From Cydia pomonella (Eukaryota; Arthropoda; Insecta; Lepidoptera; Tortricidae), in the NCBI RefSeq assembly GCF_033807575.1, contig NC_084707.1, positions 13,564,550-13,628,549 of the forward strand: a stretch of DNA of 64,000 nucleotides. The letters run 5' to 3'. Position 1 is the first letter of the stretch, and every line of letters begins with the position of its first letter. Positions 46,023-56,872 of this stretch are shown here, one piece after another. The notes under the pieces were generated by a model. That model was not told the DNA's origin, did no database searches, and saw only the letters and a list, made by a program, of their open reading frames with translations. The translations under genes were made by a program, and so were the position numbers.

Positions 46023-46308
46023 TTATTATTAACCGTATGTATTCTTTTATTTGTGTAAGTTCTTTCAGACTTGACGTTTGTATTGGTAAAGCATTACACT
46101 AATCACTTTACAACAGGCGTATTTTTTGCTCGTCCACATCACGTCTTCGACGCCATGGACACGGATTATAAAAGCACGATAATCGATTTCTTGTTAGCAA
46201 TAACGTTTCTGATTGACACCAAACATTCCCGCTGAATTATTACCTAATAGCATTTTTGAATCGAAGATTCCAGTTGTGTTACACTATTTAAATGGAAGCT
46301 ATCAAGTT

Positions 46309-46447
46309 AGACCAATCTAAGTTAGCAGCGATTTTAATAGCCCAGACGGTTCAATTGTTATTTTAAACTTCAAACTTCTAAGAGATTATGACGTTTAAAC
46401 ATTTGCACCGTCTGGGCTATCAAAATCGCTGCCAACTTAGCTTGGAT
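46309..46447. mobile_element. Foldback MITE, TAAGTTGGCAGCGATTTT family, copy 2
   Basis: AATCTAAGTTAGCAGCGATT and ATAGCCCAGACGG at the left pair with CCGTCTGGGCTATC and AAATCGCTGCCAACTTAG at the right. Same design and central AAACTTCAAACTTCTAAGAG motif as the copy at 3167-3328. Confidence 0.8.
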
Positions 46448-46449
46448 GT

Positions 46450-49048
46450 ACCTCAAAGTAGGTAAACTCCTTTATACTCCTTTACGCTGCCCTTAATCTG
46501 AATAGTTATGTAATGGCGTATACGTTTATGTTAACAATACTAATCGGAGTATAATCGACGTGATTACCATATTTTTGGGCAATTTACCGAAATTGATCTT
46601 GCTAAATGAGCATCGTAAAACTTGCGTTAGCCTGAGCACCGGAGCGTGCGTAATGCTGAATAGTGTAAATAAAAATGTAACGCAAATGACAATAGAATTG
46701 CCGGTATCTCCTGTATAATATTCCCATGAGCTGAATTTACGACTTTCATAACCCAAATGTCTCTCGAAACACATATCTCATAATTAAATTTTAATGGCTT
46801 GTAATGGTTTGTTTTGGGATGTTGTTACAGAGGTTTCATCCAAATTGAAAACATAAATTGTGTATCAGCAACCTCGTAAATTATTTATTATAGGATATAC
46901 CTATAGCAATAATAGGTATATAAAATAACGCTATGTAACGTTTTAACAATACTTTACGCAAATTTTAAATAAACCCATTACAAGTTGAAGCTGTTCTCGT
47001 GCACGCAAACGGGTAAATACTTCTTTTGCATTTTGTTTTCACTCAAAGTATTTCGTCGTACCCTTCTCGATTTATCGGGACAGGCCTGAAGTGAACGTAC
47101 GGACGTGTCGGCATCTGCGTGGTTTACACTTTAATTTGTAAAGACAGCCGATGTCATCTTGCGGGGATATTAAGCCGTTACTGGAGTGGAGAATGGTCAA
47201 GGAAACACGCACATTCCGCACAACCAGTATTCTTGCAAGTTATTTTAAAATTTATATTTTCCGAATAAGTTTTTGTTAAATATTACCGCCGCCGTCTTTT
47301 GAGTACCAGCCTATCTAGTGTTAATATGAGATGAACTCTCTCTATGTTCCAGTTAAAAAAAAAATATATTTTTTACATTTTGTACAAAAAAATCTGTTCG
47401 CTTCACTACTGGTTTTTGTTATAAGAGCAAATTATTGTTAGATTTTAGGGTAGCTTTACTATATATCTGAAACCAACAAAATATGCTTTAAATTACAACA
47501 TTTGTAAATGAAAAATATATGCTTTTTGGGCTCATATTTGTCTACATAGTATTAGTAATTGCTACAAATGTTTCACGTTCGTCTCGTTAAAATGAATCGT
47601 TATTAATGCGGAATGAGCGTGGACGAGAGGAACAAAATAATTTCTTTAATTTAAATGCAGAACGAATCTAAAAGAATTCTGGCAATTTCACCCGTAATGT
47701 TTATAAAAATGCAGATAATTTTTATTTCTGTAATGTTGGTAAGTTTGATTAAAGATTTATTATAATGTAGATATATTGTGTCATTAATGCATCACCTGTT
47801 AGTAAACCTTATCTTTTCCTCGCTATCAATAACCTTCATTACTTAACAATAGTATGATAACATAAGTTTAGTTTTCTTTTGATAAGTCTTTTGAGGTACA
47901 TTGTTTTGTACATACTGCACTTAGGTAAAAAGCTTGGATTGCATAAGAGAATGTTTCGAAATTGGTTTGTCAGAATGTGAATCCGAGGGCTGCAGGACGG
48001 CGGCGGCTGGCCGCACTTACCGTGTAATTAATAACAACATGCTACAAATTGTGCCTTGACTGCCGACGCATGATAGGACAAGCCGACGGAAATGGAAATT
48101 ATACGTCCGCTTTAATTACAGACAAACAAAAATGACGACTATATTACATAAAAACCGTAACGTCACCGCTCGGAGTTTGAACTGAAATTCTTATTAAGTA
48201 AGTACTGCGATTCAAAGTGTAGGTTTTATTACTTTTATTTGAATATAAAAACTGTTTATTTTGCTTTCATTTAATAAAATAGGCTAATAAATATAATCAT
48301 GGTGTTATTAAAGTATAAGGAAAATCGTTGATAGAAAACGCCAATAAAATGTGAAAAAAATGTATGGAATTTATGACTTTCCGTTGCATCTGTCACCACG
48401 ATACATTCTATCTTTTCGTTTGACGTTTGCGTTTGTCGTACAATTGTCATCCTGGCTAGGCCCCCTGGGTAGCCAGCTACTTCTAGTCTGTGATTCGTCA
48501 TTCGTCAATTGCGCACCGATTTAGCCGCCTCGATTCAAGAACTATGAAAATAAACTGGCCGGTATTAACTTCGCGATTTCCTGATCGACCTAATAAACAA
48601 TCAGTAAGTGGGGGTCTGCAGTCGATCAACAGAAATGGGGCCGTGCCGAACGCCTCATGGGACTAGGAGTGGTTCTTAAATAGGTTTATTTTACCGGCAA
48701 TGCGGCAGACAACTGGAGTGCCCGACACGGGTCTCCTAATACGGGGGAATGAAATGCATTTTCTTGCAGTCGTTACTTGTTTTTAAAGAGTGGAAACTTT
48801 AATTCAAACCGATGCTCAAAGTTACTGCGAAGATACTGTTAAGAAAAAAGACAAGGTGCTTTTATTTTAATGACATTCTTTTTTCTTTTGTCTTTTGTTT
48901 TTAATATGTTGCTTTTACTTGAATATCCGATAAGTCGAAATTACTTTTCAACACACTTGCTCATAACGGGGTCTTTATTCCCCCGATTTTTGGGTCATAA
49001 TCCTAGATATTAAACAGGCCTGCTTTTCAGTATATTATAACACTCGTG
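46450..49048. other. Intron, no recognised feature
   Basis: About 2.6 kb without a recognisable gene or repeat. On the minus strand a perfect donor consensus GGTAAGTGC occurs near 48016, but no exon-like frame precedes it. A GC-rich patch surrounds 47990-48015. Confidence 0.45.
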
Positions 49049-50253
49049 CTTTTTAGGGTTCCGTAGTCAACTAGGAACCCTTATAGTTTCGCCATGTCCG
49101 TCTGTCTGTCTCTCTGTCCGAGGGTTTGCTCCGTGGTCGTTAGTGCCAGAAAAATGAAATTTGGCATGGACATATAAATCAATAAATCTGACAAAGTCGT
49201 ACAATAAAATATAAATATTTTTTTTAGGGTACCTCTCCTACACGTAAAGTGGGGGTGAATTTTATACAGTGTGGGGTATCGTTAGAAAGGTCTTTTAAAA
49301 CTAATAGGGGCCTTCAACAAACATTTTTTGATAAAGTGAATATATTCGGAGATAATCGCTCCGAAAAAAAAAATGGGTCCCCCAGCCCCTCTAACTTTTG
49401 AACCATGGGCCAAAAATATGAAAAAAATCGTGGAAGTAGAGCTTAAGAAAGACATTAAATGAAAACTATAGTGGATATGATCAGTTTAGCTGTTTTTGAG
49501 TTTTCGCAAAAAGTTTCCCCTTCATAGTCAACAGACGTACATCCACAGTCAAACGTTATTACGACATTAAATGGGTTGTTAAAGTTATTATACTTTAAGC
49601 TCCAGTTTAGCTTATTGTGACGGAAGGTAACAGGGTTGCCAACTTAGTGGTTTTACCACTAAATTTAGGGGGAAAAAAAGCAGCCAGTGGTTTTTTTAGG
49701 GGCTAAGTATTTTTAGTGGTTTTTTTAGGGATTTTTCTAAAAGTGTTCACGATGTGAGAAGCTACATACTATACTGGAAATGAAACGTTCTCGATACCAT
49801 AGTGTAACCCACTCTGTGTTGCTTGAATTCGCAAGTGCGATTGAGAAGGACATACACGGCTGAACGTTCCGATCTAAGCTACACAGTGATTTGTAACGTG
49901 GTTGTATGATATTTCGTCGCTGTAAAGACGGTTTAGACCATCATTTATGGTCGGGCCCCTTTGTCGGGTCGTGTAGTGTTAGGCCGGCCTAAGCATACAT
50001 ACGGAATTTTTGCCCGATTTCCTTACGAAATGACCTGTGTGAACGGAACGTCGCTAATATACACATTCATACAGCTGTCTCGTTTGCACATGTCATTTCA
50101 TACGGAAGACGTATAGAAATAGAAAGTCCGTATGTTAATAATAAAAAGCAAGTACGGTGGAGCAGGGAGAGGCAGGGTACTTCCATACGTGCGGTAGTCT
50201 GTTATGGCTATAAGTTTGATCTAGGTGTTGGGCCCCACCAAAAGTATCGTGTA

Positions 50254-50870
50254 AATCATAATAATCATAATCATAATCATTCTTTATTGCAACCATGGTA
50301 CAGTACAGATGTTATACAATATGATATACAATGTCTCACATGGACCCTGCAAGGGCACAGCATATAATATCTTATTATTCATAACTCATAACATATTATC
50401 AAAATTATCAAAATTATCTACTTATTTAAGAAAGTCATGAAGCAATTCTTATATTACACATGAGATCACTAATAAATGTCAAACAAATAAATTAATTAAT
50501 GTACAATATTCATAATACAGATTTAGTTTTTGGTTATAAATGTAGGTAAGTTTGTAAATAAATTGTTTTCATTAAGTATAGTTAATTATAATTGCTTAGA
50601 AGGTGTCTGTAACATCATCATCAAAAAAGTCCTGTAAGTTGTAGTAACATTTATTTATCAGAAAGTCTCAACATTTTATTAAATTGTTTGTAATTTTTTT
50701 GAGCCTTGATATCATTTTTAAGGTGGTTATATATTTTAACTGCCATGACGTTTGGACTTGTACTATGGAGTTTGAGTTTAGAGGTTGAAGGCAAATATAA
50801 ATAAGCTTCTAGCGCTCTATTTTGGGTCTGTGGCGTCGTGGCTGTTGATTCTTGGATTTGGATTTGGGTG
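50254..50870 (-). mobile_element. LINE 3' fragment nested in the hAT element
   Basis: The reverse strand ends in a repetitive tail (read on + as TCATAATCATAATCATTC then TTTATTGCAACCATGG). It carries a frame at 50651-50875 whose SKLKLHSTSPNVMAVKIYNH and DKCYYNLQDFF segments match the extreme C-terminus of CR1/Jockey-type ORF2 proteins as I know them. Only the last ~75 residues and the 3' UTR remain. The frame is open and seems little decayed. It is the innermost level of the nest. Confidence 0.7.
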
Positions 50871-50878
50871 CGCACACG

Positions 50879-51499
50879 TTATTGGATGTAAGCGAAAGAT
50901 GCAAGAACTTTTTATGTTGCCTTACAAAACAGATACAAAAACGGCTGCCGGATAATTTATCAATCCTGAAAGTAATTGCTAATTTAGACCCAAAAGTGGT
51001 TACGTCTCAAGTAAAACCTGACATAAAACCAGTTTTAAATCACATTCAGCGACCTCATATTTACGGAAACAAAAATGATATCGAATCTGAGTGGGACCAA
51101 TTGAGTAATAAAATGTGGTCAAACACTTCAAAATCAGCGGATTTTTATTCTGAAGTATACGACGATTGCGATGCTGCTGGCTGCAAACGTTTCGAAAATA
51201 TCGCAAAATGCGGGTTGGCGTTTACACCAGTTCCCATTTCAAATGCAAGGGTATAACGCGCGTTGTCTATATATAATATAGTAAAAAATAAGCTGCGGAA
51301 TAGATTATCCATTGAAATGCTGCAAAGTGTGATGATGGTCCGCTTCACACTACAGCGATTAGGATCTTGCGTGATATTAACTCCAACAAATAAAGTGTTA
51401 AAACTATTTACCGTTCATATGTATGATCATAAAAGTGTCGAACCGGTTGACAATGATTTAATGTACGAAATTCTGGAAAATGTACAAATAAAGAATTAA
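50879..51499 (+). pseudogene. hAT transposase C-terminal remnant
   Basis: Runs in one frame from LLDVSERCKNFLCCLTKQIQ to CGLAFTPVPISNARV, a TAA stop at 51254-51256, then RALSIYNIVKNKLRNRL and SIEMLQSVMMVRF to a stop at 51499. Sequence around PISNARV to KLRNRL is the C-terminal dimerisation region of hAT transposases, where a Glu codon is expected at the TAA. The catalytic domain upstream is absent, displaced by a LINE. Non-functional. Confidence 0.75.
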
Positions 51500-51764
51500 T
51501 TAAACGTATAATTTCTTTTATTTTTTATTTAGTGGGTTTTCCAAAACAATAGTACAGTTTTAGGGGCTTTTAAGTTGAGCTCTAGGGGTAAAAAAAATTT
51601 GGAGTTGGCAACCCTGGAAGGTAACTAAGGAACCCTACACTGAGTATGGCCCGACATGCTCTTGGCCGATTTTTCATTATATTATCCGACCGAGTTAAGA
51701 AGGTAACTGATTGCTAATAATATGTATGGAAACGGAGCCTTCTTAAATTTGTTAAGTAGATTTT

Positions 51765-51835
51765 ACAACGTGGACTGGCGGGAGCCGGCGCCCCGCCCGC
51801 CGCCGGGGCCCGCGGGGCGAGGAGTGGCTTTTACT
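51765..51835. other. Isolated GC-rich pocket, possible exon
   Basis: A sharply bounded GC-rich run of GCC, GGG and CCG triplets between AT-rich flanks. On + one frame reads VDWREPAPRPPPGPAGRG, which looks like proline-rich coding sequence, but no proper acceptor or donor frames it. It could be a degenerate exon, a CpG-rich repeat remnant or chance. Confidence 0.2.
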
Positions 51836-51875
51836 AACCGATTTAACAAATAAAATTTGATTAATATGAAGGTTC

Positions 51876-52225
51876 TTTTTAGGGTTACGTACCCAAAGGG
51901 TCAAACGGGACCTTATTACTGAGCCTCCTCTGTCCGTCCATCCGTCTGTTTGTCCGTCCGTCCGTCTATCACCAGGCTGTATCTCATGAACCGTGATAGT
52001 TAGCCAGTTGAAATTTCTACAGATTATGTATTTCTGTTGTCGCTATAACAACAAATACTAAAAACAGAATAAAATAAATATTTCTTTCCAATCTCGAGGT
52101 TCTCGTCCAATCACCGAAGTTAAGCAACGTCGGGCGGGGTCAGTACTTGGATGGGTGACCGTTTTTATAGATAATGGTACGAAACCCTTCCTGTGCGAGT
52201 CCGCCTCGCACTTGGCCTGTTTTTC
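51876..52225 (-). mobile_element. MINE-2-like MITE carrying a 5S rRNA segment, reverse
   Basis: Left end TCTTTTTAGGGTTACGTACC leads to GTCCGTCCATCCGTCTG and TTTGTCCGTCCGTCCGTC. Then comes ATAACAACAAATACTAAAAA, the 5S-like segment, and the right end GGTACGAAACCCTTCCTGTG and CGCCTCGCACTTGGCC. The 5S piece lies inside the element, upstream of the conserved GTACGAAACCCTTC terminus. Confidence 0.85.
52098..52161 (+). pseudogene. 5S rRNA-derived fragment
   Basis: GGTTCTCGTCCAATCACCGA, AGTTAAGCAACGTCGGGCG, GTCAGTACTTGGATGGGTGA and CCG match eukaryotic 5S rRNA from about nucleotide 31 to 97, with a few substitutions. That span includes the internal control region (A box, intermediate element and C box) used by TFIIIA and Pol III. 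The 5' and 3' strands of helix I are missing, so it is not a 5S gene. A T-run follows at 52162-52166 (GACCGTTTTTATAG), which could terminate Pol III. Confidence 0.9.
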
Positions 52226-54380
52226 CTTGCAAGTGTGTTGAAAAACGTCGTATGAAACGCGTGTGCTATGGCCATTACACACATCGGCTTTCTTATTGTG
52301 CGTTCGCTTGCATCTCGCGCGCACAATATCGCCTCGTGTGTAATGATAATGACCAATTTAGCACACTTGTATTACAATGTACTATTAATAAACCTTGGAA
52401 AGGAAAAGATTGAATACCTACTGCTTGTTGAAAGTAAGATGTTAACATTACGACCGAAACTGTAGAAACAGAAAATCTATGAAACCATTGTTTCGGGGAG
52501 TTTTTTTTTATTATAACGTAAGTAAAATGATTTTTTTACTTATAACTTTTTGGGTGCCATATTTGTTAAAGTTTCAGTACATACATATATGGTATAATAC
52601 ATTTTGATATATTGATTTTTTCTGGTACCTAAATGTTCTATAAATATTTTTAGTGCAATTTAATTGTCATTTAGATATATTATACACAATTTATTTAATC
52701 GTTGCTGTATGATGAATAGCCTTTCATGACTCACCTCACGTATATTTATTTTATTTATTGAACTCAATGCAAGCTTACAGTTTCAGACCAATTCACTTAC
52801 ATGCTAGGAAAACATAAATTATCAAGAATAATATAAATATTCATGCTAACGAATCAAAGACATACAAAAATATAAAAATCATGCGCATAAAAATGTCAAA
52901 CCTAATTCAAATTGTCATTTTACTTACACTCTAAGAAAACAAGAAAATAAAATAAGGAATATGGTAAAACAATATAAATTAAATGTCAAAACAGATTACA
53001 CAATTACCCTATACAATAAATAAAAATTGTTTATTTCGGACCATAATCCATAGAAATTGGCTAGTAATTTAGATTCTTAAAAAATCTATGTTAGTCTTAT
53101 GAACTATAATCTACAGGAAACTTAACAATGTCAGACAATCAAATGCTTTTGGCTTAATAGGTATTCAATCAATGTTTAGGGTTAAATGCTGTCAACGGCT
53201 GCGGTGTCTTAAAATCGGGCGGATCGTAGCCTTGTTTCCCATCGCTGTATCAAATTAAAACAAAATGTTCTTGTACATTGTGATGAATACATTGTACAAA
53301 ACAAGGGCGATAATAAAATTAAATACTCGAGTCATATAAAGTCTCTAAAGCGCTGTCGGTCGGGTTTCTATTTGGCTCTCGGTAATAATTTAGGCCAAAT
53401 CGTCCTTATTACGTACCTATTGTTCAATTTATTTACGTTAGTGCCACGTTAGTGCGTAGGTAATAGTTATTATAAATTGCACACGGGTGATATTAAAATA
53501 AGAGTGTATACAAAAAAATGTAGATTTGAATAGAATAAATTGATAGGCACCTAATGGCACAAGAATGGATTTAAAGGTCCATCCTAGAGAATTAAAAAAA
53601 AAATAGAAAATAAAGCTTAGCTCGAACAATTTTTTTAATTATAAACATAACACGTTACTGCGATACCGATACCTATACCCATCCATTCAGCATTTAGAAT
53701 TAATTTTATGAATAAAGCAAGTAGGTTTTAAACCCACACACATCGCGCCAAACCGGCGTAGTGGTATAGTTAAAATTTAACTTGGGATTGGGCAATACGA
53801 GTATGTATATAAGTATTGTCACTTTCTACTAGGAAGGGTTCACACCTTATCTTTGTTAAAGTGCCATTCCCCGTAATGATAATATACAGCATGGTTTCTC
53901 ATTTCGGTGAATGTTATTAGTGGCGCGATTTGTAAATGTCCGGCCGTGAGAGATGCCCGTAATACGTTACGTCCACATTTATAGTTACGCTTTTCTCATT
54001 GTTAGTACCTATTCAATCGGAAGCCGACGTTCAGGTTCACACTATTGCTTCATTGGCTAATGGAAAGAATTAAAACGGCTGCCGGTACAGACTACGGTAC
54101 ACTTTTACAAAATATGTAGACACGTTATATTTAAAAAAAGAGGAACTGGCAACGCAACCGTGTGTAATAATAATAAATATTACACGAATCATTTCGAGCT
54201 ACTTTTGATCCCTTCACAACTTGAAACCTATTTAACCTACACACATGAAATTTGGCACAGTTATTCAAGCTTCTTAACTTGTATAAAATAAAAAAAATAT
54301 TAAACGTAGCGCAAACAGTTATCGATACATTAACGTTTAAAAACTGCCATTTTTGTGACTGACTAACTTATAGATCAAAA
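52226..54380. other. Intron, no recognised gene
   Basis: AT-rich. TTTATTTTATTTATTGAACTC at about 52748 could be the reversed tail of an old LINE, but nothing else supports it. No exon-like signal found. Confidence 0.45.
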
Positions 54381-54384
54381 ACCA

Positions 54385-55110
54385 TTCAAAAACCTAACCC
54401 ACTTCCAGATGACCAAGTAACTTGAAATTTGGCATTAAGGTAGACTGTTAGGTGTATACATATCAGTGGCGGATCGTTCAAAGAATTCGATTCCCACCGG
54501 CTTGTCTAATTTTAGGCCGTTGAGTACTTTCACGATCGGTTTATGGAGAAAAGGAAAGCAAAATTAGCTCCGGGTTTTCTACGAATATTTGTGACGCACC
54601 GCCACTGATACATATAGAGGACAAAATCTGAAAAATATTTATAATTAGATGAAAAACAATCATATATAGATAATTATTAGATTAATTTAGACTTATAAAT
54701 CAAAAACCTAACCCACTTCCAGGTGACGTAGAAACTTAATACTTAGCATCAAGGTAGACTATTAGGTGTATATAGAGGGAAAAATCTGAAACCTGTTTTT
54801 TTTTGATAATGCGATGGAAAAATCATATATAAGCATTAGATTATTTAATTATTATGGATAAAAAACCTAACCCACTTCCAGATGACCTAGTAACTTGATA
54901 TTTGACAGCAAGGTAGATACATAGGGAAAAAAAACTGAAAACTGAGAACTATTGAAAATTCGAATGAAAAAAAAACATATATTGGTAATTAATTAAGACT
55001 AATAGATCAAAAACGTAACCCACATATATATGACCTAGAAACTTGGTATTAGGCATAAAGGTAGATTATTATTAGGCGTATACAAAGGAAAAAATCTGAA
55101 ACTGAAATTT
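54385..55110 (+). repeat. Minisatellite, four imperfect ~150-bp units
   Basis: Units start near 54385, 54705, 54858 and 55010. Each contains AAAAACCTAACCCACTTCCA, GATGACCTAGTAACTTGA, AATTTGGCATTAAGGTAGA, a GGTGTATA block and an AAAATCTGAAA block. The first unit is lengthened by the 144-bp hAT MITE. Related AAATTTGG wording occurs in the 27.6 kb repeat. Confidence 0.75.
54464..54607 (+). mobile_element. hAT-type MITE, CAGTGGCGG family, copy 2
   Basis: Termini CAGTGGCGGATCGTTC and GTGACGCACCGCCACTG are flanked by a perfect 8-bp duplication ATACATAT (54456-54463 and 54608-54615). 144 bp, non-coding, reverse of 41763-41905. The perfect duplication implies a recent insertion into the minisatellite. 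Confidence 0.9.
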
Positions 55111-55207
55111 TTGACAATTGTCCACGCATGGGTCTCCTTTTTAGCTTGGGCAAAACTACTTTCATGATTAATAATATAGTAATTTCTGTACAAAAAGTAC
55201 CTAATGA

Positions 55208-55396
55208 TATCCCAATAAAAACATAAATGTAAAATGAGAGCCAAGTTCAATCCTTTATAATTTCAGTATTTTCTACAAAGCACAGAACTTGGCACACATA
55301 TATATCTCAATTCTTTTGTCGGCGAATCAACAACGACACATGTTCTTAATATTGAACTTGGCTCTCATTTCACATTTATGTTTTTTTTTTTGGGAT
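55208..55396. mobile_element. Foldback MITE, ATCCCAATAAAAACATAAAT
   Basis: CCCAATAAAAACATAAATGT and AAAATGAGAGCCAAGTTCAA at the left mirror ATTGAACTTGGCTCTCATTT and CACATTTATGTTTTTTTT then TGGGAT at the right. Arms are ~40 bp, with a loop containing AGAACTTGGCACACATATA. Non-coding. Confidence 0.8.
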
Positions 55397-55399
55397 AAA

Positions 55400-56183
55400 C
55401 ATATCTTTGATTTTGACTGTAATACAAATAAACACCTCAAATTTCTGCAGTTATATTCTGACAGATGATGGTAACAGAAAGGGCTTAGTGATTTGTTCAT
55501 CTTGTTTCGTCGTTAACACTTTGTATAATCCTAAATCGTCCTCGCAAAGTCTATAGTTTTAAATAATTACTTGCATCAACTTCAAACAAATCTTACTAAG
55601 GGCCGTCTTTGTAGGCTCAGCGGCGTGCAAAGTTGATATATATTGAATGTTGAATAAGTTTAAACGAAAAACATTAGGGATCAAGTTTACGATATTTTTC
55701 GAAATACTTTTTCTTTATCATATTGCGTGTGGTGACCTAGTGTATGCCGTGTTTAACCGACTCGATAAGATGGCACCGCACTGTTGATTACGTCAGAGTT
55801 TTCACAATCTTCCAGGAATTAAGGATCAGTTTCTTTTTTCCATTTTCATACACAAAAACCTTAGTGAAACAATCGATTAAATACTCAGTTCTACTGAAAC
55901 GTGGAAGTTTAATTGTAAATATGTATTGGTGGAAAATATTTTCCATTTCCGGTATGGAGTCAGTAGCAATTAATATGTACCTTCCATGTTGTAGCTCGCT
56001 GAACGCGGGTCCAATTACAAATCGCCTTTTATGAGTTTGCTGCCGGCGATATCTACTACATCGCGAATCTGATGTGTTTGTATGTTTCTGACGTAATATA
56101 TTAATTATTGGGATTATCATTTTTCACTTCAGCGGCTCGAATAAGGGTAATTTGCTGATTAAAAAGAGTGAGCAAAATCGCAT
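55400..56183. other. Intron, nothing recognised
   Basis: Overlapping open frames at 55744-56034 (+) and 55788-56120 (-) have no recognisable domain. From about 56120 the sequence (CACTTCAGCGGCTCGAATAA) resembles the module at 56945 (CACGTCAGCAGCTCGAACAA) and belongs to the repeat complex downstream. Confidence 0.4.
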
Positions 56184-56569
56184 TTTACAAAAAAAGTTAT
56201 CGATTGAACTTTCAAAGATGTTCGTTATTTCATTATTTTAGTATTATTATATTGAAATTTCTTTCGTTTTGTTTTATTGCGGTAATTAAACTTAATTGTT
56301 GGAATATCTTCTGAAAACATGAGTGAAATAGTGATGAAGACGGATTAAACTTTTTCAGGTTGTATTTTTACCTTCTAAATATGTTCTCACTGCCGACGTG
56401 AAATTTTTTGTGTACTACACGAGATTAAAGTTATTTACATCTCGTGCGCTTTTGAGTTCCTTACTACGCTCAAGATACTAAATTATTATAGAATCTTTCG
56501 CTTGCACGGGACTCAAAATAAGCACTCGAAGAAATATCAAACTTTGCTCTCTTGTTGTACAAATAACTC
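56184..56569 (+). repeat. Palindrome-containing module, copy A
   Basis: TTACAAAAAAAGTTATCGAT, TTTATTGCGGTAATTAAAC, GAGTGAAATAGTGATGAAG, then a strong hairpin: CTCGTGCGCTTTTGAGT and CTTACTACGCTCAAG against GAATCTTTCGCTTGCACGGG and ACTCAAAATAAGCAC, ending TGTTGTACAAATAACT. Repeated at 57458-57820 in the same orientation. Non-coding. Confidence 0.75.
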
Positions 56570-56631
56570 TTTTTCATCTTTATGCACTAAGGAAATGAAT
56601 TATTGTCTTAAGCCATTTTTTTATCGTCTTC

Positions 56632-56858
56632 TTCCTCGCGACAACAGTCCACAACTCATTGGAGTGGGACCCTGGGGTCCGCCTGGCAACTAATCCCAAG
56701 TATTGGCGTAGGCTCTAGTTTCTACGAAAGCGACTACCATCTGACCTCCCAACCCAGATGGTATCCTAGGCCTTATTGGGATTAGTCTGGTCTCCTCACG
56801 ATGTTTTCCTTCACCGAAAAGCGATCAAATAATATATCGTTTATGTTTGTTGACTGTC
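56632..56858 (-). mobile_element. SINE-like repeat, reverse
   Basis: On the minus strand: GACAGTCAACAAACATAAAC, GATCGCTTTTCGGTGAAGG, AAAACATCGTGAGGAGACC, CCTAGGATACCATCTGGG, GGTCAGATGGTAGTCGC, CTTTCGTAGAAACTAG and GGGATTAGTTGCCAGGCGG. It is the uninterrupted counterpart of the split copy at 27007-28992. The tRNA-like head is missing. Confidence 0.75.
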
Positions 56859-56872
56859 TATGTCTATATATA

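Larger units (their letters stand above)
49631..51616 (+). mobile_element. hAT transposon, defective
   Basis: Inverted termini CAGGGTTGCCAAC (49631) and GTTGGCAACCCTG (to 51616) are flanked by a perfect 8-bp target-site duplication GAAGGTAA (49623-49630 and 51617-51624). Subterminal regions rich in AGTGGTTTTACCACTAAA-like words follow. It holds a decayed transposase C-terminus (50879-51499) and a LINE fragment (about 50254-50870) that replaced or interrupted the upstream coding part. The 5' 600 bp has no recognisable coding sequence. Confidence 0.9.
49050..51675 (-). mobile_element. MINE-2-like MITE split by a hAT element
   Basis: The left part (49050-49622) has CTTTTTAGGGTTCCGTAGTC, CCGTCTGTCTGTCTCTCTG and the usual interior. 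The remaining end (51625-51675) reads GGAACCCTACACTGAGTATG, then CTCTTGGCCGATTTTT. The 1986-bp hAT element sits between, with its 8-bp target duplication. Reverse orientation, AAGAGCATGTC subfamily. Confidence 0.85.

Noticed and set aside
48008..48022. Minus-strand consensus donor GGTAAGTGC
   Set aside because: No exon-like open sequence or acceptor precedes it on the minus strand.
54385..55110. CRISPR-like array
   Set aside because: Units are ~150 bp and diverged, with no short identical repeats and variable spacers; the sequence is eukaryotic.
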